Shown: piece by piece, positions 26,224 to 36,168 of the stretch | How the letters are laid out: every line of letters starts with the position of its first letter | Numbering within the stretch: the first letter of the stretch is position 1 | DNA from: Lentisphaerae bacterium WC36 | GTDB lineage: Bacteria > Verrucomicrobiota > Lentisphaeria > Victivallales > SZUA-371 | Assembly (NCBI GenBank): GCA_020683205.1 | Contig: CP085689.1 | Coordinates: forward strand, 3,280,230 to 3,344,229 | Length of the DNA stretch: 64,000 nt | Reading direction: 5' to 3' | Translations under genes and position numbers: made by a program | The notes under the pieces: model-generated | Database searches by the model: none | Told to the model about the DNA's origin: nothing | Seen by the model: only the letters and a program-made list of their open reading frames with translations

Positions 26224-28338
26224 ATGAAAATGAAACAGCTATTTTATCATAAAAATTTTGTACTGCTTTTTTTAATTTTGGTTATTCCTGAACTTTTTTC
26301 AGGATATTTTTCATTGACTCCGCTTACTTCAACCTTGCTGCTATGCTTGGGGACGATTTTTTATACATATTTTATTTACTCATTGTGTTTATTTAATAAG
26401 CACAAAAATAGTTTTTGCGCAGTAGTTTTAATTACAGTGTTCTCAGCTCTTTTTTTTACTTTTAATATGCTTGAATTGGTTTGCTATTATTTGAGTGCTG
26501 AATCATTTAATTTTGGTTTTTTTTACCATTTTAACCTTAATACTTTAGATGAAGAGGTATTCAATGCTTTCAAGTGGCAAATTATAGTTTTCATTTGCGT
26601 TGTTATAGTGGCGATGGTTCTTTTTTATTTTAATTCACGATCACTGGTAAAACGAAAATATTATCATAAAAGTATAAAAATTAAAAGTAACTACCATAAA
26701 CGAATTTTTACAAAAACACTATTGATATTATTTTTCTTAGGTGGATTTATTTATTGTGAAGCTTCCCCTGTTAAATTTTTAAAAGTATATTGGCAGATGT
26801 ATAAAATTGAAGTTGCTCCTTTTAATAAAAAAATGGGGGAAAAGTATCATTTTCCTCTTAATTTTGTTACAAAAAACAAGGTTAAAATAGAAAAAAATTC
26901 TCAAAAAAATTTAATTATTATATTTTTAGAAGGCTATGATAACGCATTTTTAAACAACAATTTTTATCCAGATCTTACACCAAGGTTAAATAAACTTTTA
27001 ACTCAAAAAAATGATGGGATTAGAGTGACAAATTTTACAAATATTTCTGAAGCTCGCAATGCTTCATTTACTCTTTCTGGAACATATACGGCTCTAACAG
27101 GAAGTGTTTTTAGTCGTTTACATTTAGCGCAAAATAATAAAAGTGATTTTAATGAAGAAGATAGCAATAAAGGGTTCAATCTTACAACAGCTAATCAGTT
27201 TTCATCGTTGCCATTAATTTTAAAAAAAGCATATTATTATCAAGTTTTTATTAAGAGCGCGCCACTAGAATTTGCTGGGACAAAAGTATTTCTTGAAAAT
27301 CAAGGCTATGATGAAAAAATTAGTTCAGCCAATTTTAAAACATCACAAATGCAAGGCGGGCAGTGGGGTGTTTATGATGTTGAATTGTATAAAGTCGTTA
27401 AGAAAAAAATAGTAGAATTATCGAAGTTAAATCAGTCGTTTCATTTAACAATGACGACCGTTGATTCGCATCCGCCTGGAATGTCAAATCCACGTGGCAA
27501 AAAATACCAAATATCGGCAAGCTTTCCTCTTAAAGAATATAATAAAAAAATGCTCGATGCAATTTATGATGGAGATTCATTAGTTGTTGATTTTATTGAT
27601 TATATTAAAAATTCAGCATTAGCAAAGAATACAATGATTGCGTTAGCTTCTGATCACACTGTTAAAGAGGGATGCTTTCGGCGCTTCAATTTGGCAAATA
27701 ATATCGGAGGCATGACATTTATGCTTATTGAGTTTAATGATAAGGCAGACCGCTCTATTAATAAAGCTGGAGCAACCTTTGATATTGCTCCGACTATTCT
27801 TGATGCTTTAGGAGTTCAGAGTAACTATATTTTTCCTGTAGGAGAAAGTTTACTAAAGGAAAATACAAATGATCAACGATTAAAATGGTCAGAAAGTCGT
27901 GAGCGTGCATGGGAATCGTTCTGTCAGTTTCATAGTGATAAAATTTCACAAAGATTAACTAAAATTTCGATAAAACAGGAACCATTTTTTCACCTTCTAT
28001 TAAATGGGAAAAATCAAATTACTTTGTTTACTGATAATGTTGCAAAAGTTTCGATGCCAAAGGTTAATATGGTATTTTTTGTTGAATTATCTAAAACACG
28101 CTCTGTCTTAAAAAAAGGTTGTATTGTTAAAGAAGATTTTAATTTTTCAACTGCACTTAATAACAAGTTCAATGAATATATCTATATTATGGATAGTTCC
28201 TTGGCAAAAAAATATCGCTATATTGAGGAGAGCGAACCAAGTAATAATTATGCCTTAGTTCATATCAAAAATGGTCAAATTACCTATAAAATAGCTGGGA
28301 AAAATGCAGTTGAAAAATTAAGTATTACTTTGCCTTAA
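26224..28338 (+). CDS. LtaS-like membrane sulfatase / phosphoglycerol transferase
   Basis: The 704-residue protein starts with four or five transmembrane helices (about 1-190). An alkaline-phosphatase-superfamily catalytic domain follows: LIIIFLEGYDNAF (first metal site), ARNASFTLSGTYTALTG (nucleophile Ser/Thr region), MTTVDSHPPG, ALASDHTVKEG and FDIAPTILDALG. This matches the LtaS/MdoB/OpgB group, which moves phosphoglycerol from phosphatidylglycerol to glycans. In an LPS-making cell it more likely decorates periplasmic or outer-membrane glycans than lipoteichoic acid (inference). An in-frame ATG two codons in has better SD spacing (9 nt from AGGA). The 3' end overlaps the convergent gene by 14 bp. 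Confidence 0.87.
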   Translation: MKMKQLFYHKNFVLLFLILVIPELFSGYFSLTPLTSTLLLCLGTIFYTYFIYSLCLFNKHKNSFCAVVLITVFSALFFTFNMLELVCYYLSAESFNFGFFYHFNLNTLDEEVFNAFKWQIIVFICVVIVAMVLFYFNSRSLVKRKYYHKSIKIKSNYHKRIFTKTLLILFFLGGFIYCEASPVKFLKVYWQMYKIEVAPFNKKMGEKYHFPLNFVTKNKVKIEKNSQKNLIIIFLEGYDNAFLNNNFYPDLTPRLNKLLTQKNDGIRVTNFTNISEARNASFTLSGTYTALTGSVFSRLHLAQNNKSDFNEEDSNKGFNLTTANQFSSLPLILKKAYYYQVFIKSAPLEFAGTKVFLENQGYDEKISSANFKTSQMQGGQWGVYDVELYKVVKKKIVELSKLNQSFHLTMTTVDSHPPGMSNPRGKKYQISASFPLKEYNKKMLDAIYDGDSLVVDFIDYIKNSALAKNTMIALASDHTVKEGCFRRFNLANNIGGMTFMLIEFNDKADRSINKAGATFDIAPTILDALGVQSNYIFPVGESLLKENTNDQRLKWSESRERAWESFCQFHSDKISQRLTKISIKQEPFFHLLLNGKNQITLFTDNVAKVSMPKVNMVFFVELSKTRSVLKKGCIVKEDFNFSTALNNKFNEYIYIMDSSLAKKYRYIEESEPSNNYALVHIKNGQITYKIAGKNAVEKLSITLP

Positions 28339-29149
28339 CGAGCCTGACAGTATGCTCTTTAGGCTCATTTTTGCTTAATGTTATTTTTTTTTGCTTGTAT
28401 TCTTGGCACTCGATTGTAATAACAGGGGCTCTTGAAGCTGGGAGTCCGAGTGTAGCTTTGCCATTTGGACCGAAACGTGTTGATATATAAGGATCTTGAA
28501 TTTTTTTGCCAAATACTTTTGCATTATCAAGAGGAGTAATAATAGGCTCTGTTGCAATAGAGTAGTAACGAATGGTTTTATTAGTCTCATCATCTACGAC
28601 ATGAATAACATATTCAATTTTATTATTTTTAGCATTATTTTTATATGTTATAAAAGCATAATAACTTGCTCCACAGACGATTATTGAAACAATTAAGCAT
28701 AAACATAAAATTTTTATAAACAATGGCTTTACTGTTGGCAAATTGTCTTGCTTGAAAAAGTTTTTAATATTTTCTTTTGCTAAAAATTGCCAAATATAAT
28801 AGCATAACGCAATCAAAAATAATGGGACAAAAATTGATGTCAACCGAAATGTTATGTTTTCAAATTCAACAGTTTTAAAGATTACAAAGAAGGGGTAAAA
28901 TGCTATTAAAGCAGCCATATTCAAGAGAAAAATAAATTTTGTGATTGCATAGGCAGCATAGCTTTTTTTCAGTAAATAATAACCAAGCAATGGTAGCATA
29001 ACTGCTGATGTGTCAATATGAACCTTGCCTCCAATTAGTATTGTAAAGATCACTGAAATTAGCGATAATGTCCCTCCGAATATAAAAAATATTGCCAGCG
29101 CATTAATAGCAAACTTTTGTTTTTTTGTTAAAACAATTTTGTCGTCCAT
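28325..29149 (-). CDS. Unrecognised membrane protein with C-terminal beta-sandwich-like domain
   Basis: The 274-residue protein has four or five hydrophobic helices: about 13-37, 44-60, 64-88, 100-122 and 140-163. An extracytoplasmic domain of about 100 residues follows, rich in beta strands (YVIHVVDDETNKTIRYYSI, FGPNGKATLGLPASRAPVITIECQEYKQKKITLSKNE). That pattern resembles carboxypeptidase-regulatory or Ig-like folds (weak, by eye). SD AAAGGAG precedes the ATG. No function is assigned. Confidence 0.65.
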   Translation of the reverse strand: MDDKIVLTKKQKFAINALAIFFIFGGTLSLISVIFTILIGGKVHIDTSAVMLPLLGYYLLKKSYAAYAITKFIFLLNMAALIAFYPFFVIFKTVEFENITFRLTSIFVPLFLIALCYYIWQFLAKENIKNFFKQDNLPTVKPLFIKILCLCLIVSIIVCGASYYAFITYKNNAKNNKIEYVIHVVDDETNKTIRYYSIATEPIITPLDNAKVFGKKIQDPYISTRFGPNGKATLGLPASRAPVITIECQEYKQKKITLSKNEPKEHTVRLVKAK

Positions 29150-29177
29150 AAATAGTTTCTCCTTTAAATATACCCTT

Positions 29178-29213
29178 AAAAAAAGAGCAATTTTAATTTA
29201 TTAAAACTGCTCT
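29178..29213 (-). terminator. Rho-independent terminator of hldD
   Basis: AGAGCAATTTTAA and TTAAAACTGCTCT pair with one mismatch. On the minus strand the stem is followed by T6. Confidence 0.75.
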
Positions 29214-29240
29214 ATCAAAATCTATGTTTTATAATAAAAA

Positions 29241-30224
29241 TTACTCATCACCGAGGAATTTATCAACAATCATGTAGTTGCAAATATAGTCATGAATGGA
29301 ATCTTTTAAACCCATTGTCCCGCCATCGTACCCCAGAGATAAAAGTTTACCCATTTCGGCTTTAGTATAGTATTGATATTTATCTTTTAAATGCTCAGGC
29401 ATTTCAATATATTCAATATTAATAGGTTTATCAAAAGCCTTAAAGGCGGCATCTGCTAATGCATTCCATGTTTCAGCAATTCCGCTACCAATATTAAATA
29501 AACCGCCACTATTTTGATGATTTAATAAAAATAGCACCATTTTAACTGCATCTTTAACATATAAAAAATCACGCATTTGTTCGCCATCTTTATATTCTGA
29601 GCGATATGATTTAAATAATTGTAATTTTCCACCTTCGCTAATTTGTTCATAAGCTCGGCATACCACCGAACGCATGTGCGCTTTATGGCGTTCATTTGGA
29701 CCATAGACATTGGTGAATTTTAAACCAGTAATTTCAGAAAATAAACCTTTACGTTTTGCCCATAAATCGAACATATGTTTTGAATACCCATACATATTCA
29801 TTGGGCGTAGATAATCTAAGTTATCTTCATCATCCACATAACCATTTGCGCCATCACCATAAGTTGCAGAACTTGACGCATAGATAAATTTAATACCTTT
29901 TTTTACGCAGTATAGTGCTAATTCTTTAGTTACTTCAAAATTATTATCTATTAAATAACTCGCATCAGTTTCAGTCGTTGCTGAGCAGGCACCCATGTGA
30001 ATAATCGCTGTCACATTTTGTGGTAAATTCCCGCTTAAAAGCATTTCACGAAATACATCTTTTTCTAAATAATCAGCATATTTTAAAGCTCGTAAATTTT
30101 TCCATTTTTCACTTGAACGTAAATTATCAACTAATATTATATCATTAATCCCAGCTTGGTTTAATCCCCAAACTATACTGCTGCCGATAAGTCCAGCTGC
30201 ACCTGTAACAATAATCATATCCAT
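29241..30224 (-). CDS. hldD: ADP-L-glycero-D-manno-heptose 6-epimerase
   Basis: The 327-residue short-chain dehydrogenase-type epimerase opens with the NAD(P)-binding IVTGAAGLIGSSIVWGLN. It keeps family-specific stretches: MGACSATTETDASYLIDNN, YASSSATYGDG, the catalytic YGYSKHMFD, KFTNVYGPNE and GEQMRDFLYVKD. It makes the last step to ADP-L,D-heptose, so it shares a pathway with rfaE1 at 14155. Start at ATG 30224, or the in-frame ATG at 30218, which has better spacing from AGGAG. It follows lptD by 43 nt on the same strand. Confidence 0.96.
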   Translation of the reverse strand: MDMIIVTGAAGLIGSSIVWGLNQAGINDIILVDNLRSSEKWKNLRALKYADYLEKDVFREMLLSGNLPQNVTAIIHMGACSATTETDASYLIDNNFEVTKELALYCVKKGIKFIYASSSATYGDGANGYVDDEDNLDYLRPMNMYGYSKHMFDLWAKRKGLFSEITGLKFTNVYGPNERHKAHMRSVVCRAYEQISEGGKLQLFKSYRSEYKDGEQMRDFLYVKDAVKMVLFLLNHQNSGGLFNIGSGIAETWNALADAAFKAFDKPINIEYIEMPEHLKDKYQYYTKAEMGKLLSLGYDGGTMGLKDSIHDYICNYMIVDKFLGDE

Positions 30225-30267
30225 AAAACTCCTGTTATATTTTTATCATTATACCAATAGTAAAAAC

Positions 30268-32934
30268 TTATGGCTTAAATGGCGTCTCACGACTTTTTAC
30301 TGCATAGCTCGGGCTCGTATGCAAGTAAATTGACCCCATAAAGGAGTATTTTGATTCTTTGTCGTTGTTGCTATCAGCGCGGTTTGTTCTTTGAGCTGCC
30401 TCAAATGCAACTTCCCAGCAGTGAATTTGGCGCTTTATTGACAAACGTTGTTCTCTAATATAACCTGCTTCAAAGTCGTAGTAAATATTATATGCGGCCA
30501 GCATTTTTTCATCAAATGGTACAACTCCTTCAACACCAAAACGAATTGTTTGACGACGTTCTGGAGAAAAACTACCAAAGAATTCACTACCACCGTCAAT
30601 TTGTGTTAAGGTACTACCCATTGAGTAAATTGGGCGTGTACGGTAAATATCTGAATAGATATAAGCAAAGTTAAACCATAAATCTTCAATAACTTTAATT
30701 TTTAAATTAGTTTCCCATTTGTTTAGCCAGTCAACATCAATTCCCCCTTTATCATCAGGAGTTTCGGTTGCGCGAGCGACGTCATTACTATTGTTATTAC
30801 CTAAGTCTACTAAGATAATTGACTGAAGACTAATTCTATCATTTGGTGTTACTGTTAAAATAGTTCCTAAGTCACCAATTTGACTAAAATTATCTTCATC
30901 ATTAAAGTGATAGTTTAAGTAATTTTCCATTAATGCAATTGTTGTAATGTCTTCTTCTCCATATCCCCCTCGGCGAGTTTGTAATTCATTACGCATACCG
31001 AAACGCATTGAATTTTGACCACGATAAAGATCAACATCATTAAAATAGAGAATCTTATCCTCATTATTCGTTGGGTTTGTAATAAAGGTGTAGTTAATAT
31101 ATGGAACCACTACATGACGCAAACCATCAATATTAAAAAATGCATTTTTGAGGTTTACCTTTGCAATAGAAAGCTTAGTGTTAAGTTCTCCACCAATCTC
31201 TCCTAAGAGCCTAAATGTTCCGCCACGCCCTGTATCGTAATTGGTGACAGGTGTACTGTTTATTCCGTCAGGTAGGTCTGCAACTAATAATCGTTCAATG
31301 TCAAGCATATTTAAAGCTTGATTTGATGATCGTGTATAGTATGTGAAACGCAAACCCGCACGAGGAACAAAGTTAAAAAATTTTTCTTTAAATGGATAGT
31401 ATAAAAATGCTGCATCATCAAAACGTACTGATTGATAATTATCTAATTCGTAATCGGGACCATTAGGGTTTGCAATATCAAAATCACGCCAATCTCTTTC
31501 GTAGTAACCAATACTACCTTCATTTTGGAAATAGATATTACTAAATAACTCTTGGCGTTGTACATCTAAACGAATTTCTGGGAGTTGCTCTACAGCACTA
31601 AAAAAGCTGTTTAACTTGGGACGAACTCCAAATGCTAATGAGAAATAATCGTTTTGATATTCCAGTGATGCATAATTTGCAACTTCGTATTCATTCGCAA
31701 AGCGGTCGCGGAAAAAGTCTTTTAGAAAGTTAATATCACTAACTTTTTCGAAATTAACTTTGAAGTCTAACTGTGGAGTGAGATGACTCAAATGGGTGAA
31801 TTTTACATCATAACGAAACGATGGAATTGTAATCAAATGATCTTCTAAATAATCTCTTTCATTTCCATATTCACGATACGGGTCGGTATCATAAATACCC
31901 CAGAATAGGACATTACTTTTGCTGTTTTCTGTATACGCTGTGGTTTGATTACCAAATCCTACTCCACGTTCTGAAAATATATCAACCAAAATATTGGTAT
32001 CAATCCAAGGGTAATCACTTAGGTGAAATTTTTTCGAGTTAAAAATGGTTACGCCATAATCTGCCTGATACCCAGCTCGAACTGTCCACCACCCTAAATT
32101 TTCTTCGTTAGGTTTATAAAACATTGGTAGCCAAGCTACAGGAAGTTCACCAACTTTGATTGAGCAATTATATGCCCAAATACTATGATCTCCTGGGTCA
32201 GGGTTATATCCCTTTAAACCAAATGTTTTCTGTGGAGATGGAAAAATTTTTGCTTTTTGTGCGCTAACAGAATAATGTTCTTGATGGAAATCTGCATATT
32301 CACAAGTTGTTAAATCAACTTGATCTAATTCTATTGAACCGTCCGCGAAACGTTCTGCCTTTTTTGCTTTTGCAGTAAATGTCATAAATTTAGCTCTAAA
32401 GTCAGTAAACTTTAGCGTTCCACTATTTAGGTTTCCTGATATTTTATCCGCTAAAAAATAATCACTTTTACGGCGAATTAAACAATTTACACTTTTTTGC
32501 CCAGAGGCGGATGTTAAAAAGCTCAAAATCTTAATTTGAGTTCGAAATTCTTTTTTGATTTGTAAGTATTGTTTGAATGGAATTGTTGCGTATTCAACAA
32601 CTTCTTTAGTAATTTCAACATTTCCATGTGCTTCAATATCTTTGCTTTTTTGATTTACAATTGCTTTATCAGCATGAACAATTAAGTTTTTATACTTAAT
32701 TCGCACATCTCCGCTAACAATTAAGTTATCTCCAATATATTCAACATTATCAGCTTTTATTTTAATTTTATCAGACAGCCCCTTTAGTTTAAGCGGATTG
32801 CCAAAACTACGGTTAAAGTCAATATTCTGAAAAGGAAGTGTTGCCGCTTGAGCAATATTTAATGATATAAAGTAACAAACCGTTGCAATTAGCAGAATTG
32901 TTGCTTTAATCGAAATAAACGATAAATTTTTCAC
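30268..32934 (-). CDS. lptD: LPS-assembly outer-membrane protein LptD
   Basis: The 888-residue protein has a signal peptide (to about residue 30), an N-terminal OstA domain (KIKADNVEYIGDNLIVSGDV to EAHGNVEITKE) and a long beta-barrel rich in alternating aromatic strands (about 230-888). WAYNCSIKVGELPVAWLPMFYKP is typical of the LptD barrel entry. It inserts LPS into the outer leaflet, receiving it from LptA. The predicted start is GTG with a weak SD. It forms a two-gene unit with hldD. Divergent from rubrerythrin. Confidence 0.93.
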   Translation of the reverse strand: MKNLSFISIKATILLIATVCYFISLNIAQAATLPFQNIDFNRSFGNPLKLKGLSDKIKIKADNVEYIGDNLIVSGDVRIKYKNLIVHADKAIVNQKSKDIEAHGNVEITKEVVEYATIPFKQYLQIKKEFRTQIKILSFLTSASGQKSVNCLIRRKSDYFLADKISGNLNSGTLKFTDFRAKFMTFTAKAKKAERFADGSIELDQVDLTTCEYADFHQEHYSVSAQKAKIFPSPQKTFGLKGYNPDPGDHSIWAYNCSIKVGELPVAWLPMFYKPNEENLGWWTVRAGYQADYGVTIFNSKKFHLSDYPWIDTNILVDIFSERGVGFGNQTTAYTENSKSNVLFWGIYDTDPYREYGNERDYLEDHLITIPSFRYDVKFTHLSHLTPQLDFKVNFEKVSDINFLKDFFRDRFANEYEVANYASLEYQNDYFSLAFGVRPKLNSFFSAVEQLPEIRLDVQRQELFSNIYFQNEGSIGYYERDWRDFDIANPNGPDYELDNYQSVRFDDAAFLYYPFKEKFFNFVPRAGLRFTYYTRSSNQALNMLDIERLLVADLPDGINSTPVTNYDTGRGGTFRLLGEIGGELNTKLSIAKVNLKNAFFNIDGLRHVVVPYINYTFITNPTNNEDKILYFNDVDLYRGQNSMRFGMRNELQTRRGGYGEEDITTIALMENYLNYHFNDEDNFSQIGDLGTILTVTPNDRISLQSIILVDLGNNNSNDVARATETPDDKGGIDVDWLNKWETNLKIKVIEDLWFNFAYIYSDIYRTRPIYSMGSTLTQIDGGSEFFGSFSPERRQTIRFGVEGVVPFDEKMLAAYNIYYDFEAGYIREQRLSIKRQIHCWEVAFEAAQRTNRADSNNDKESKYSFMGSIYLHTSPSYAVKSRETPFKP

Positions 32935-33085
32935 TATCTATAATTTTCCTATGATTTCTCAATGTTATTTTTAGACTATTTAAGTTTTTTAAATTACCCC
33001 TTGAAGTTTTCAATTGCAAATCTATAGAATAAATCATATAGTATTTTTATTATTTCACTTGCAAAACTTGAAGCATTGCAATACA

Positions 33086-33104
33086 TTTAGTAATCATTAC
33101 TAAA
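33086..33104. promoter_or_regulatory. Fur/PerR-like operator: perfect 9-1-9 palindrome upstream of rubrerythrin
   Basis: TTTAGTAAT and ATTACTAAA flank a single C. The 7-1-7 spacing and the A/T pattern match Fur-family boxes such as the PerR box (TTATAATNATTATAA). It lies 32 nt before the rubrerythrin start, where peroxide-responsive repression is expected. Confidence 0.65.
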
Positions 33105-33135
33105 AATTAACAAATTTATTAAGGATGAAATTATT

Positions 33136-33654
33136 ATGAGTAAAACAATTGAAAACTTAATGGCAGCTTTTGCTGGCGAGTCTCAAGCTAGAAATAAATA
33201 TACATACTGGGCTGCTGCTGCTCGAAAAGAAGGTTTTCATTACATTGCAGACATTTTTGAAGAAACAGCGATGAATGAAATGCAGCACGCTAAAGATGAA
33301 TTTAAGCTTCTTGGAGGGATTAAATCTACGTTAGAAAATTTAAAAACTGCAGCAGCTGGCGAGCAATATGAAACTGAAGATATGTACCCAACTTTTGCTA
33401 AAGAAGCAGAAGAAGAAGGAGAAATGGACGCAGCACGTTTATTTGCAAATATTGGCAAAGTTGAGAAGCATCATGAGCAACGCTATGAAAAATTATTAGC
33501 TTTAGTTGAGTCTGGTGGAGTTTTTGAACGTCCAGAGCCAATTACATGGAAATGTGGAAAATGTGGTTATGTTCATGTTGGTACAACTCCTCCACAAAAA
33601 TGCCCAACTTGTCATCATCCATATAATTACTATATTCCAAATGATATTGATTAA
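33136..33654 (+). CDS. rbr: Rubrerythrin
   Basis: The 172-residue protein has an N-terminal ferritin-like four-helix bundle with the di-iron ligands (AGESQARNKY, EETAMNEMQHA, AEEEGEMDAARLF, EKHHEQRYE). A C-terminal rubredoxin domain has CGKCG and CPTCH. It reduces hydrogen peroxide to water in anaerobes and is a strong sign of anaerobic life with oxidative defence. SD AAGGATG lies upstream. A Fur/PerR-like palindrome sits at the promoter. Confidence 0.97.
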   Translation: MSKTIENLMAAFAGESQARNKYTYWAAAARKEGFHYIADIFEETAMNEMQHAKDEFKLLGGIKSTLENLKTAAAGEQYETEDMYPTFAKEAEEEGEMDAARLFANIGKVEKHHEQRYEKLLALVESGGVFERPEPITWKCGKCGYVHVGTTPPQKCPTCHHPYNYYIPNDID

Positions 33655-33661
33655 TCATGTA

Positions 33662-33720
33662 TCATAATAGTAGTTTTACTGATTAATAAACTATAATCAG
33701 CTAAAACTGTCATATTATGA
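33662..33720. repeat. 59-nt imperfect palindrome downstream of rubrerythrin
   Basis: Arms TCATAATA / TATTATGA, AGTTTTA / TAAAACT and CTGATTA / TAATCAG are nested around the loop ATAAACTA, with small bulges. It lies between the rubrerythrin stop and its terminator. It may be a small palindromic element or a structured 3' UTR. Confidence 0.55.
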
Positions 33721-33722
33721 GG

Positions 33723-33757
33723 AAAGCTCAACGTTCATATGTAACGTTGAGCTTTTT
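33723..33757 (+). terminator. Rho-independent terminator of rubrerythrin
   Basis: A perfect 13-bp stem (AAAGCTCAACGTT with AACGTTGAGCTTT) is followed by T5. Confidence 0.92.
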
Positions 33758-33851
33758 ATATTTGTAAAAAATGGAAAATAACGCTATTTTATTAGAGATA
33801 AACTTCTAATTCTATAATTACAATTGAAATTTAACAAAGGAGCTGTTTTTA

Positions 33852-34871
33852 GTGTATTTGTATTTTTTAAAAAGAATATGTTTAGCCATTTTTACACTAT
33901 TTGTGATACTAACGGTATCATACACATTATTAAGGCTTGCTCCGGGTGATCCGACCAAAAGCTCAATGTTGAGTGAAAACTCCTCTAGTAATCAAGGTCT
34001 TGATAGTGAAAAGGGGCTTGAAGAAACTGGTAATTATCTTGAAAAGAAGTTACACCTTGATAAACCCATATATGTGGGGTTATTTTATTGGTTTAAAGAT
34101 GCGCTGCGTGGCGATTTCGGTGTTTCAGCTTCATTTGATAAGGGCGAACCTGTCAAAGATATTATTTTGCGTCGGATGTGGGTTTCTTTACGACTTAATA
34201 TTTGGGCGATTTTAATAAGTTACTTTATCGCAGTGCCGTTAGGAATTTATTCGGCTGTATTTACAAAAAGCCATAGTGATAAGGTTATCACTTTGTGGTT
34301 ATTCATTCTGTATTCATTACCCGTTTTTTGGGTGGCAATTTGCTTGCAGGCACTGTTATGTAAAGGCGGATTTTATGGAGTGTTCCCAATCAGCGGTCAA
34401 CCAGACTTTCCAACAGAGTCGTTAAGTACGTGGGAAATTTTTTGCAAAAGTGCAATGTACTATATTTTGCCTGTGGCGTGTTTGAGTTACGGTGGGTTGG
34501 CCAGTTTATCGCGTTATGTACGAAGTGGCATGCTTGAAGTTTTACACAAAGAATATATTAGAACTGCTCGTTCAAAAGGAGTGCCAGAAAGCGTTGTGAT
34601 TATGAAACATGCATTTAGGAATGCATTAATATTAATGATCACGATTTTTGCGGGATTACTGCCAGGTCTTATTGCTGGTAGCGTTATGGTTGAGTGGGTT
34701 TTTAATATTGAAGGAATGGGCTGGTTGTCAATGTCAGCATTAAGTAGTAGAGATTATCCAATTTTGATGGCATTATTTGCAATCAGTGGTATCTTAACGT
34801 TGACAGGAATTTTCATTTCTGATATGTTATATGTTTTAGCTGATCCAAGAATTTCATTTAAGGGTCGCTAA
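33852..34871 (+). CDS. DppB/OppB-type ABC transporter permease (orphan)
   Basis: The 339-residue permease starts at GTG 33852, with AAAGGAG 9 nt upstream. It has the DppB features: first helix RICLAIFTLFVILTVSYTLLRLAPGDP, conserved GLFYWFKDALRGDFGVS, and the EAA-type loop YIRTARSKGVPESVVIMKHAFRNAL near the end. It should import oligopeptides, dipeptides or nickel with DppC, two ATPases and a binding protein. None of these is nearby; the next gene is trpB. The partners must be elsewhere, or the gene is a leftover of a rearrangement. Six transmembrane helices are visible. Confidence 0.9.
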   Translation: MYLYFLKRICLAIFTLFVILTVSYTLLRLAPGDPTKSSMLSENSSSNQGLDSEKGLEETGNYLEKKLHLDKPIYVGLFYWFKDALRGDFGVSASFDKGEPVKDIILRRMWVSLRLNIWAILISYFIAVPLGIYSAVFTKSHSDKVITLWLFILYSLPVFWVAICLQALLCKGGFYGVFPISGQPDFPTESLSTWEIFCKSAMYYILPVACLSYGGLASLSRYVRSGMLEVLHKEYIRTARSKGVPESVVIMKHAFRNALILMITIFAGLLPGLIAGSVMVEWVFNIEGMGWLSMSALSSRDYPILMALFAISGILTLTGIFISDMLYVLADPRISFKGR

Positions 34872-34927
34872 AGATAAAATAATTAGAATAATTTAATATA
34901 AAAATACGGAGTTTTAAAAGAAGTAGT

Positions 34928-36157
34928 ATGAAAGGAAATGTAGAAAATAATGCAATGCGGGACTTAAATAATGTACCAGATAATAACGGTTTTTTTGGTG
35001 AATTTGGCGGACAGGCTGTTCCAGAAGATTTAAAGAAAATTATGGATGAAATCGCAGAAGCATATAAAAATATTTGTAAAAGTGAAGATTTCATAAATGA
35101 ATTGCAAAGTTTAGCAAAGTATTATGTCGGTCGTCCAAGTCCAATTTATTTCGCTCAACGCCTCACCGAAAAATGTGGCGGAGCAAAAATTTTCATCAAA
35201 CGTGAAGACTTAAATCATACTGGTGCACATAAAATTAATCACTCAATCGGTGAAGCATTATTAGCAAAATATATGAATAAAACCAAAGTTATTGCTGAAA
35301 CAGGCGCTGGGCAGCATGGAGTTGCAATGGCAACTGCGTGTGCTTTAGTTGGCTTAGATTGTGAAATTCATATGGGTGAAGTTGATGTTATTAAAGAACA
35401 TCCAAATGTTACTAAAATGAAAATTTTAGGGGCTAATGTTATTACCGTAACAAGTGGAACAAAAACGTTAAAAGATGCTGTAGATAGTGCTTTTGTTGAG
35501 TATTTAAAAGATCCGCAAAACTACTTTTATGCAATTGGTTCAGTGGTTGGTCCACACCCATTCCCAATGATGGTACGTGACTTTCAATCGGTTATTGGTC
35601 GTGAAGCAAAAGAACAATTTGCTGAAATGAATAATGGGGCATTGCCTGATTATGTAGTTGCATGTGTCGGAGGCGGAAGTAATGCTATTGGTATGTTCAG
35701 TGGATTTATGAATGACTTAGGTGTAAAGTTAATTGGTGTTGAGCCTGCGGGTCATGGTTTAGATACCGACCATCATGCAGCAACAATGACAAAAGGAACT
35801 AAAGGTGAAATTCATGGGTTTAAGTGCTACGTATTGCAAGATGAGCAAGGCGAGCCATTGCCTGTTCACTCTATCGCGTCTGGTCTTGATTATCCAGGGG
35901 TTGGTCCTCAACACTGTCTATTAAAAGATATTAAGCGTGCAGAGTATGTTAGTGCAACTGACAAAGAGTGTTTAGATGCATTTATTACTTTATCAAGAAC
36001 AGAGGGGATTATTCCTGCACTTGAGAGTTCACATGCTATTGCTTATACAATGAAATTAGCAAAAACATTGCCAAAAGAAGCGACAATTTTAGTTAATTTA
36101 AGCGGACGTGGAGATAAAGATGCTGATTATGTTGCGAAAAAATTAAACTTGATATAA
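34928..36157 (+). CDS. trpB: Tryptophan synthase beta subunit
   Basis: The 409-residue PLP enzyme condenses indole and serine. [16 protein letters not shown] carries the PLP Lys, followed by [27 protein letters not shown] and the phosphate-binding [22 protein letters not shown] and LSGRGDKD mark the C-terminal part. The usual HKINN is HKINH here, and the E-DV segment reads [13 protein letters not shown], so it is a slightly divergent TrpB1. trpA is not adjacent. The start is ATG 34928 or the internal ATG at 34961. Confidence 0.95.
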   Translation: MKGNVENNAMRDLNNVPDNNGFFGEFGGQAVPEDLKKIMDEIAEAYKNICKSEDFINELQSLAKYYVGRPSPIYFAQRLTEKCGGAKIFIKREDLNHTGAHKINHSIGEALLAKYMNKTKVIAETGAGQHGVAMATACALVGLDCEIHMGEVDVIKEHPNVTKMKILGANVITVTSGTKTLKDAVDSAFVEYLKDPQNYFYAIGSVVGPHPFPMMVRDFQSVIGREAKEQFAEMNNGALPDYVVACVGGGSNAIGMFSGFMNDLGVKLIGVEPAGHGLDTDHHAATMTKGTKGEIHGFKCYVLQDEQGEPLPVHSIASGLDYPGVGPQHCLLKDIKRAEYVSATDKECLDAFITLSRTEGIIPALESSHAIAYTMKLAKTLPKEATILVNLSGRGDKDADYVAKKLNLI

Positions 36158-36168
36158 ATTAATTAGGA

